From Monomorium pharaonis (lineage: Eukaryota; Arthropoda; Insecta; Hymenoptera; Formicidae), in NCBI RefSeq assembly GCF_013373865.1, contig NC_050469.1, positions 23,920,046-23,984,045 on the forward strand: 64,000 nt of DNA. The letters run 5' to 3'. A program made the position numbers and the translations under genes. Below the pieces are notes generated by a model, which saw only the letters and a list, made by a program, of their open reading frames with translations, was not told the DNA's origin and did no database searches. Positions 52,501 through 63,700 of the stretch are shown here, piece after piece. The stretch's first letter is position 1. Each line of letters begins with the position of its first letter.

Positions 52501-52557
52501 AAATATTATTTTTGACGAGTGCATGTGTAACTTGTGCAACGATTTTATGCTCGCACG

Positions 52558-52625
<68 letters not shown>

Positions 52626-54676
52626 AGAGCTGATGCGCGCTCGTGAAAGATGCAATTCCAGATGTATCCGGTGATAATATCGCTCATGCGATGCGCGCAC
52701 GATTGAAATATTTAGGGGCAATGCATTAGCGTTTTCCAGAGCCGCGAAAAAGTACGCCGCCAGACCAGCTAGATCCCGCGCGGGCTTTCCGAGGACTTCC
52801 GCATAATTTTCCGGCGACAAGTGGAAACGATGCGGGATGACGATGCGGAGAGCAACGAGGCGCGAGGCCCCGATAAATTTCTCTCGGGGAGACAAGAATG
52901 GAGGAAAACGGATGTCGCTCCCTTAGAATAAAAGTCTGCACGGTGTTATTCCCCTTCTGATAAATTTACTCGTATAAGACATTACTCTCGCGTGCGCGCT
53001 GAAAAGAACAGGGAGGAAAATTAGTGGTCACAAATCTACAATCATATTGTCACATATATAAGGGAGAATATAAAATCTTCTGTAAAGAATTTGTTAACAG
53101 ATATCCTAACTTACATGAGGAATTTTGTAGTTATCAATTGAGAAAAATATATTCTTACTATTCAATAAGGTTTATTGAATTAAGAGGAGAAAATGTTTGG
53201 TAAAAAATTCCTTTGAACAAAGAATTAAAATTTTTTAACAATTTTTTTGTATACCGTGACGTTGCATTTCCACTTAAAACGGCGTCTTAAAACGGTTCTC
53301 TCTGATCGGGAAAAACGTTTGAATATATATTGTTCTTCAGGTAACTATTATAATATTGAAATAAAAATATATGTTGAAATTCAAGATTATCAAATAACTC
53401 TTGCTAAAATATAAAACGATGGTTGTTGAATTAATACGAATTTCTTTTCTATGAAAAAACATACGGAGGGCAAACGGAGTCAACGCGCGGGAAGTCGTTT
53501 GGAGGAAGAAATGGCGGAATGCGCAATTAGAAGTTTAATCCATAGAATCGCAATGACACGGTACATTATCGCGTTTAGCGCGAACGAGAGACCTCTCGTA
53601 GTTTCCCTCTCCGTTGTACGTTGACTCCATTTTACTCGGTCAGTGTTTGACGGACCGGACCGGTATCTATCGGTGTTGCTGTAACTGCATTTCACGCGGG
53701 GATTTTAAAACAGGCGCGGCACAGAGCGCTTTCGAGGTGTTTCCGATGAAAGGGGGCCCTTTTTACCATATAATGTAATTGAAAGTTTCATCAACCAGAG
53801 GCGTGAGCGAGTTTCCGCCGCGGCTCATCTGCTCTGCTGTTGGCATGGACCCCACGATTATATTCATCGCATCCCAGCCGCGAGGCTGAATTGAACATCA
53901 CTTCGCGACACACAGGGACAATACCTTTTATTCCCTCCCTATACTCTCCCCCCCCCCTCTCCTCCTCGTCCTTTGGTGCATCCCGTTGAGAAGTTTCTCT
54001 CGACTAATGAAATTTCTGCCGGGAGGAAGGATGCGCGCCCCCTTCGGCCGAGCGATAAACGCTTTTCGACGTTGCTCAGAGTCAATCAGATTGCAGTCTC
54101 CTCCAATGGGGAAAGAGCGCGGTCGGTTATTGAATGGAAGAAAGTTTTGGAGTACAAGCTGGAAGGGAATTGAAGCATCGCAGACACGGAAGGAACAAAG
54201 GATCTGACGACTTTGAATACGGGCAATGACATATTGTTCTTATTGCGGATGTAGAAGAGCATCGGGACTTATCTCGGAACATCGCGATTGATAAAATAAA
54301 ATCAGAGATTAAAAAAAAATTTTTTTTGCTTTTCGTGTTTGTTACAAATGAAGAAAAAAAAAACTATTGTGTGAGTCTAATTTACAAGAAGCAAGGTGTG
54401 AGAAATGATTTTACCGCGCAAACTTGTAGAGTGTTAAATTATAAAACTCCTGAGTGCGCAAATCTCCGATAAAAGTAAATGATATCCTTATTGAGGGGAA
54501 AAAAACGGAAGCCATTCTCTTTCGAACCGGACGCGAAACGTTTTTCTTTTCACTTCGCCTCGCAGTCGAGCGAGATTCCATGCTCTCGGTCGTGTACTTA
54601 CATGCGATATCGGTCGAGAAACTTTGCAGGAAGAGGAAAGACATGAAAAGAGTGGGCAACCGACGACCAAAAGAAG

Positions 54677-54724
<48 letters not shown>

Positions 54725-57700
54725 TGGAATATATATTGGAAAGGGTCTCTCTCTCTCTCTCTGTGCCCCGAGATTGCGGTCGGGGGATTCGGGAAGCGGA
54801 AGAGAGGAGATAGGGAAGAAAGAGGAGCCGCCTCGACGTCTTGCGGAGCGTAAAACGAGAGATCACGGCGTTTATCGTAGAGGATGCATTCCACGTTAGC
54901 CTAGCGCGCAGCCTTGCCAAGGCTGCGCTTCGTAATTCGAGGCGTACAGGCGAGGGGAACGCGGGAATCCGCGCGGTATGTAATGTCTTACGGTATAGGA
55001 AGGGGTTAAATTACTCCGTCCCTCCTTCGTTCCTTCTCCCTTTTTCTTTCGTGGTTGCCGGTACTCGCGGAGATGACGCTCGCGGTCGTTGCGGGGAAAA
55101 AGTGCGGGCCGGCCAAGGAATTAATTGCGATTGCGGGCGTTTAACAATCTAAGAGCGCGTCGGCTTTAATGGTAACCACGCTCGTACAAATACCGCTATT
55201 AATATTCGCGTGATGACCGTGTAGGAAATTTACGAGCCGCGCGATTCTGAATGAAGAACAGCGTTGCGCGTTTCAATAATGTAATATAATTACACGTGAG
55301 GGAGGAAAATTTGTCCGTCTTGCAGAAAGGTGAAAAAAACGATCGCAATCATTTAAATTTCCAGAATTTTAAGGTTGCATATCTATATTCTATGCAAAAA
55401 CACTGAAACATGAATCTGAAAGTAAGGGAATATTCTGATAAAACTTTAAAATTTTCGTTTTTTTGTTTAGGTCTTGATAAATATGTTTAAAATATTATAT
55501 TTATTTAAAATAAAAATATTGTAGAATATACAATGTATATACACTCAACTTATCAAATGATCATTTTAATATGAAATTTTAATATGAAAATTTCGAAAAA
55601 GAATGATGGCGTGCTTTAAGTGATTATGTTATTAAAATCTTATGCTACGTTCATCTTTGTGTAACTCGAAATGAGTATAGTTAATAAAATATTAAATAAC
55701 AAAAAGACACTGAAGTATACATACATCCGTGTGATAATATATCTACGTTTAAAAAGAATAAGGAAGTATGTGTAATTTAAATACAAACCTTGAGACAAAG
55801 TTTTAAAATATTTTAAAAATGTCGATTGTTGCACATTGGCATATTTGCGTTGCATAACTAAACAAAAACAAATGTTCTAGACCAGAAGAATGTGCTTTCC
55901 CTTTAAGAATACAAGTAAACGTGATTAAAAAGGAATCTGTTATTCGCGATACTTATATGCTATATATGCTATTCATTTAATTAAATGGGACCATATGGTT
56001 TTTTTTTCGCAGCTCATGTGGACAACGAGGTGTACTTAGGAAGAGCGTTAGAGAGACTCGGTGATGCCGCTCTCAAGGAACAGGAACCGGACATAGGTGC
56101 GGCTTTTCTCAAATTCGCGGTGGTCACGAAGGAACTGAGCGCCCTCATGAAGACCCTGGTACGTGCAAAACCCTACAAGCAGAATTTGTGTCAACATATG
56201 CGGAACATTCCGTGCTTTCATTCTTGATGATTTCACGCGACGCACGGAATATTCCATCTCTCGTCGTTTTTAACTTTTTTTTTCCGTGGCACTGAATAAA
56301 TTCTATGTATAGTCGTAATTAATTAGAATAAATTTTATAAAAAGAGAGGAGAGTGTGTCGGAAGCGTAACGCGGTTAAATAATCGACTCGTTGGCATAAT
56401 GAAACATATGAGAAACCTCTAAGTTAGGCATGTTAGAGCGCATTGTCCATACTGAGGAAAAAATGTTGTTAATCTGACTAAATTTTTCAACAGGATTAAA
56501 TTTCTTCAGTTCAAGCATTTATACAATTAACTTAAATACATAGAATACTTGTACTTCAATTTAAGTATTTATATATTTGACTGAAATACACAAGTAGGTG
56601 AACGGAAGAAATTTAATCAAGTTGAAAAATTTAGTCAAATCAACGACTTTTTTCTCAGTGCAAGGATAAATTCTTTAAAATAATAAATAAATATTCAAAA
56701 ACTCTCGAGATTTAAATACAAAATGAAGGCTAATGAAAGTAAACGGCGCGATTAAGCAGAGCGCAGATATAGAGTTACAAGTATAAATTTATTAACTAAT
56801 CCATAATACGCGCGCGCGAACGTTTCGACTCATTTTGAGTTATTCTCAGCGTATCAGAATTAAATTGTTGCGTGATTTCTAGCTCTTAGTCTCTTTAAAT
56901 TATTTAAAATCGCAAGCGTACCACGTCGGTACCTTCCCTTAATTCATCCACACGGCCGTAAATAATGCGTCCCCGTGTTGTACGCGTTATTGGAAAAATC
57001 TCTTCACGGTCCACCGTCACGTCGGTGGCAACGACCGTTGGCGACGTATCCCCGCGCGTAGAGTACGCTCTTCACGTACGTGCGCGAGAATAGAATTTCT
57101 AAACCGATCAATATGAAATCGCGTGCACCGGCGTGCGCGACGAAACGAAATTTCGCGCCCACGGAGACTTTCGCGATTAGCGCTGTTCGATCGCACGCTC
57201 GCGAGGAAAAGCCGCCGCGCTTCCTCGTGGACATATGGCACCCGTCCTGTCAGAGAGGCAAGCGAAATATTGTTGTTCCGCTGGAATAATTTTCCGTTCT
57301 CGTTGTCGTCGTCGTCTTCGTTGGGATGACATCTCCGCACCGCAATTGAACATCGTAACAGCGTGTATCGGGTATCTGGGTCACGATGAATAATGAATAT
57401 TAGATGAATGTAAATTCACGCGAGTAGATAGACTCTCAACTCTCTACGTTTAATCTTCGTTCAACGCTCGAGTGACTTTCAGCGCTGTCGAACGCTGAAC
57501 GTATATGAATCTTCATGTCTCGTGAGTCTGAATTTTTTTGCCCAACCGTTACCTTGTAATTAGCTCGATTAACTGGCCCCGTTGAACCACGTGGAATTTA
57601 CGATGAGCATCTCGCCTGAAATATAATATAATATATATGTATTATTCAGGGATCATCTCCGGTTTTAAACAATATTCGAATCTTTTTGAGTTGTTCGAGA

Positions 57701-60700
57701 ACTTTCAGGAGAGAAATGTGCGATTTGCATCGCGATTGCATGGCGAAGTACGCGCAAGTACGATTGCGAAACGAATCACGAAGAAACCATTTCGCGACCC
57801 GCAAGTTACTTGCTATTACTATTATTACGCGCATACATCATATACGGCGCGCGGTGAATATTTCCTCGGCGTTTCTTTTTTGTTATTTAGATAAGTACGG
57901 TCAACTCATTACGAATATTCCGACTCGCTCTTTTCTAAATACAGCTAAGTCAATTATTGCTGCGTAGAAGAAATATCGTTATCACGTGGCGTTTTTTTTA
58001 TTCGCACCGCTCAATACATTATGTCATCACTTCGTAAAGCATGCTGAAAGTCTCCTCGCCACGCTCATATATTTTCACTTTTCTGACGTCTAAGTGCACG
58101 TCCGTTACGCTGCTGCACGTTGATGATTGTGCTCCACGAGGGAAATCCTCTGCGCTCGCTCGTAATTTTTTTGCCGCATAGTGGACTTCTCTCGTCTTCC
58201 TCTTCTTCAGACTGCTCCTGATGTTGCTCGTCAAATTAAGAAACTTGATATATGTCTACGTTAACAAGATATCTTCGCGCAGGATAATCCGGAAGAGGTG
58301 TATATTAGAAGAGATTAAATTGAAGAAATAATATTGCATCGAGTATATATAGCAACATAAACATTGCTCGCTTTCTTTGATTATTTTATCTCTTAAACCG
58401 ACTCAGTGAAAATTTTGTCAGAAAACAGTAACACAGATTTGGTTTATATTATTTTTAATGCCAATACTTACGGTAAACTTAGGTATGATGGCCATAGCTT
58501 TTTAACATGCAAAAAATATACTTTTAATTTTATTATTTTTTAATAGCGTTTAGTATATTACTTTATACTGAAACTTAAAGTATGTAACACTATCGACGTT
58601 AATATTTATAAAATTAAAAAAAATTGTAATCTTACATATTTAGTTTTATTGTTACATATTTAATTTTATTTGTAAACATTTCTAATAATAAATGTTTATA
58701 TGTATAAGTTTAGCATTTATTCAACTCATTGTCAGTACAAAAAAATATCTATGATATATCAAATTTAAAATATTAAGTGCGCAGTTTGACTCTCGTCTTT
58801 TTTATATAATACATACATAAACACTTACTCCGAAGAAAGTCATGGGCCATCTTATCCAAACTGTGAGAGAAAGATAGTCACAGTATTTATTAAAAAATAG
58901 AAAAGGAAATAAAAGATATAATCATACTTTACCTTCATTATGTGTCTAACGTTAATTGTGACAGCTCAACTGTAATTTATTCGACACAGCAAAATTAAAA
59001 AAAAAACTTTGATGCTTACATTGCCGTCATTTTGTTAAATTTTAGTACAACTTTTTTACTTTAGTATGAACGATAACGATATTTATATAGTTTAAAACAA
59101 TCGTTTATTTGTCTCAGATTGATAGAAGTTTTCCAATTATATCTATTTTAACAACGTCTAAATTAACGGACCAAAACGAGCAGAACCAATTCTAACTAGT
59201 ATTTTTACCTGTTGCTCATTCATTAAAACATTATTTAGAATTGATTTCGCTTATTTTATTCCTCTTTGTTCCGTCAACTTATAAAATATATTTTAACAAG
59301 ATTAAACAGACAGTTCATAGTTTGAAGAATATTGAGTTTAGAAACCTTTGAAATTGTTATAAATATTATTCAAACGCAAGTAAATATATATAAATAAGCA
59401 TTACATTATGTTTAGCTGCCTTCACAGTTGCCTTTGAAAAAAATGAATGAAATTCCATCTCGAACATCATTCTAGATCATCTAGAAAATCTTTCTAGATC
59501 AGAATCCTTATCCTCTCCCTCTTTTGATTGATTTCGTTCAGCGAGACTGAATTCAGTGATATACTCACAATTGCCGTTATACTCTATCGCTTCTCATAAT
59601 ACACTGATTCCGTTTAAGAAAATATATATTTGATACGCGAAAAGTGCTCGATACCTAAATACATATCAATTAGAAATGGTATCGACGCCTCATTAAATTC
59701 TAAGGAATTGCTACCGAGAGGGAAGAAGCGCAAATGAAAATGTGGCTGTCTCTGCAAAGTACTCTCTCAGTGGCAATAAATCGGCCAAAAGTAAGAGAGC
59801 CGGGAGAGAGAGAGAGAGAGAGAGAGAGAAGGAAGGAGAGATAGAAAGATAAAGAGAGGACGTAATCGTCCGGGCGTGGATTTAGCGGTGGATTCAAACT
59901 GGTTCTGCCTGTGTTCCGACGTGTTTCTCCTAAGCTCGCGCGATTTAGCCTGCGCGGCACAAATCGGGACGTCGTCTCACGGCGGCTGCGGGATAATTAC
60001 GTTTACTGAAGCGTGCACGGACGGTTATAAGCCACGGGAGCGAGCGGCCGGCTAGTGCCTAGGCTCTCCTAGATTCTATCACGCACGAACGGCCACGCGA
60101 ATTCATATTTATATATATCGAAGACTCTTTTAAACACATCACAGTCGCACACACATACACACACACACAGTCGCCGCGATCGAATTTAAATTCCGGGTGT
60201 GTTTCGAGGCGCGCGACTTTTATTTTATTCTATTTTATATTTTTTCTTTCCCTCACCGCCGCGATCCGTTTTCCCCGATCCGAGCCATTACGTCCGATGA
60301 CGTCACACGTGGCGTCGGTTAAAATTGTATCTGCATTCGATATTGGCTTCAATTCAAATGGCGCGCGATGCATTCCAGCAAGAGCCGGAAGCAATATCCG
60401 ACGCGCTCGAGCCTAAGAGCCTCTACTCGATCGTATTCGAATCGAGTACTCGGGATTAGCATATCCGATCAATTAACCGTTAATTGGGATCGGCAATAAT
60501 TTTTCCTTATCGTTCACGGTTCGAGATAATTTCGTATGGAGAGAATGTATAGAGTTTATCTTTATCTTAATGTTGAAAGCTTGATGTTCATGAAGGAATA
60601 ACGTTTAGGAAGAAATAACTCGAATCACTCGAAAATTTTCTGTAGGAAAAGGCAGGATGGGGAATCCACGTGTTTACTGCAATCCCTCCTCTCCCTATTT

Positions 60701-63700
60701 ACCGTATTCGGGTATTTGCAAAGATCATACTTTCCTCCCCGCGAGTGCGTTTTTTCAACAACGAATGTTAAAAAAATCGAAATTAATGTATTCCTAATTG
60801 CACAATAACATCATTTGATTCACAGCGAACATAATTGAACCGAAGATTAAATCGATCGATTATATATCATTTCCCGTGGTAATATAAATCTCCACTTAAG
60901 AGAAGATCAGACGATAGTAGTTCGATGGGGGAACGATTGAAACTAATTACGATTGAAATTAATTACGCTTCCTTATTACATTCCGAACGACTTGGTCTAA
61001 TAAGTCGGCTTGCCCTTTCCATTCGTGATTCTCGCCTCTCTCGCGCGGAGGAGTGTCGTCTTTACGGAGTCGCGGTTGCGCATCGGACTTGCGGGTACCG
61101 CATTATACTTTTCAGCTTCGAGTTGCCACGCGAGAGCCAAATTCCGAGAGGAAGCCGCGGTTCTATTCAGGGCGAGGGCTAAAGCAAAGCGCTGGCTGAC
61201 GCGGGTCGACGCGCGACGGTGATTCACTATTTAGCGGTCGGATAGAGCCGGGCGCGATGCTCGATCCCGAAGACTCCGCATTTTTCATCGCCGTTTTCCA
61301 CTCGAGTCCTGCCAGACCGGTTATTCCGATAAACAGATAAAATATTGGCGTTTCGGTCAATCTGAAAGAACTCGTGCTGTTCCGCGGAGATAGGGAAGGC
61401 TAATATTTTCACGTCTGTATCTAATAGATACCGAGAGCGTGTACGCCATCGGTATTTTTATCGAGATGTTGACCGTTATTGAGCGATGTGCGGCGTGCAC
61501 AATGTAACTCGCATGTGTCCTGATTGTTATTGTGAAAATAATAATTTATATTATATTGTTTAAACGCGTAGATATACGTTTTTTATTTATATTTGTATTA
61601 TAATAAATAAATATTTAAGAAAATGTGTTTTTCTTTCTTTAAAGTATTTTTCTACTCTTCCTTCCTAAAATGTTTTTTCTGACTTTTTTATAATTTAAAA
61701 GTTTAGTTAGTCTTAGCGTGTCACTCAATGAAGAAATAGTATATATTGTGTTTGTATATATGATGTTTGTATATATAATAATATATATCAGTAATAATTA
61801 TAATCGTCAGATTATTAGAATTGTGTGCCACATATTTGATCTTGAAACACAATTTTTTACATGAAACCAGTATACGCAACGTCACGGATTAAATGACGAG
61901 CAATTTAGTTATATTGATGCGTATCTATAAAATGTTTCCTTTCCCCCAAAAAATTTGTTGACCATCGATCTTATGATTCCAGATGCAAAATATCAACAAC
62001 ATCGTGATGTTTCCATTGGATTCGGTGCTGAAGGGTGATCTGAGGGGCGTGAAAGGGGATCTAAAGAGGCCCTTTGAGAAAGCCTGGAAGGACTATGAGG
62101 CAAAGTATGCGAAAATCGAAAAGGAGAAGAAGCAGCACGCGAAAGAAGCCGGTCTGATTCGTACGGAGATCACTCCCGCCGAGGTCGCAGACGAGATGGA
62201 GAAGGAGAGACGGTTGTTTCAGTTGCAAATGTGCGAGGTGGGTGATGTAGATCCGAAGCTATGAAATATAAATGGTGTAACATCACGCCAACGAGAGACG
62301 TATTGCAATGCTACCGATGCATGTTATCGATGCGCGTGTACCGATCGGTTTATTGTCATGCGTCAACTGAAAAATGTACACCTTCTAACTCGCAAACTCT
62401 TCATTTACATTTTACATTCCAGCCTGCAGTTTTGGCTTTTCGCGGTTTACATTTTTTTTGTGCACACGACAATCGACACGAGGTGTTCGAGTAACTACAT
62501 TCTAATCTTGAAAAAGGTTGAAATCCCATCTCAAATTTAATATAAATATAATAATATATAATGTGGAAAATTTTAAGTTAAATTTATATGGTATAACTAG
62601 CTATGCCCTGCCACTTAATTTAAATACAATAGAAACATTCTTCGCCTCTTCCGGTCTCTCCCCGTCTCTCCTGGTCTCTCCCCGTCTCTTCCCGTCTCTA
62701 CTCGTCTCTCCCGGTCTCTCCCCGTCTCTCCCTATCTCTACCCGCCTCTCCCGGTCACTCCTCGTTTCTCCCGGTCTTTTCCCGTCTCTCCCGGTCTTTC
62801 TCCGTCTCTCACGGTCTCTCACGGTCTCTCCCGGTCTCTCCCTGTCTCTCCCGGTCTCTCCCCGTTTCTCCCCGTCTCTCCCGGTCTCTCCCCGTCTCTC
62901 CCGGTCTCTCCCCGTCTCTCACGGTCTCTATCCGTCTCTCCCCGTCTCTCCCGGTCTCTCCCCGTCTCTCTCCGTCTTAATGTGTCAAAATTTCAATAAT
63001 ATTAATGAAAAACTATTTTTTACACTTAAATTATGGCCATCATTTTTGAAACACCCGGTATATCCAAAATCAGACCCCATAAGAACACTCCCGGTTACGA
63101 ATGCAACGTTGTGTCAAAATTTCAAAGCAATCGGTGAATAACTTACGGAGCTCTTAGATGAAGAACAAACGTTTTACATTTTTATTTATATAGATAAAGT
63201 GTAACAATAAAGTATAAATATATATAACTATAACTCTACTAAGTATACAAATTTTATTCAATAAAATAAATTTAAATCTATTTAACTTTTTAATATTATT
63301 TTCACAATTAAAGTATTGGGGATTATTTTGAGTTACTCGTAGCATTAAATATAAATATTAAAAAAAAACAATCGTTTTTTTACATGAACTTGATTGTAAT
63401 CGGATCTAGTCAACAAAGTGTTCAATGCTAAAATTCGTCCGTTAAAAATGGGTGGAGCCCAATCAAACTTCTTAGGAAGATCCATAGATTAAGGGAGTGG
63501 CAATAGTTTCTGAACATCGTGTGTGTTTGCGAATTGCTTTTACGATACGCTCGATAAAAACATTTGGGCAAGCGGGGATAGAAACGCAGAACTGCCGATC
63601 ATTAAATGTCTGTGTTTGCTTACAGTATCTGATCAAAGTGAACGAGATCAAAACGAAGAAGGGTATCGAGCTGTTACAGCATCTAGTCGAATATTACCAC

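Larger units (their letters stand above)
46716..56012 (+). other. Asap intron 2
   Basis: 9.3 kb. CpG-rich blocks lie at about 47600-49070, 51640-52170, 52620-52940 and 53460-55250, with AT-rich sequence between. It holds one palindromic MITE-like copy and long (CT)n and (GA)n runs. The 185-residue minus-strand frame at 51592-52149 overlaps a 166-residue plus-strand frame and resembles no family I know. Confidence 0.9.
56159..61982 (+). other. Asap intron 3
   Basis: 5.8 kb. It has a palindromic MITE-like copy near its start, CpG-rich blocks at about 56860-57330 and 59860-61440, an AT-rich core, a (GA)13 run, and a perfect CRE-type octamer at 60298. No gene is recognised. Confidence 0.9.
62238..63625 (+). 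other. Asap intron 4
   Basis: 1388 bases, almost half taken up by a CT-rich minisatellite and a probable retrotransposon tail (62594-63195). The 207-codon open frame here is only a translation of the repeat. Confidence 0.9.

Noticed and set aside
60400..60470. tRNA-like B box near TATTCGAATCGAG
   Set aside because: It lacks the GGTTCGANTCC pattern, an A box and an acceptor stem. No tRNA was found anywhere in the window.
62518..63141. 207-codon open frame on the plus strand
   Set aside because: It is a translation of the CCGGTCTCTC minisatellite and its flanks.
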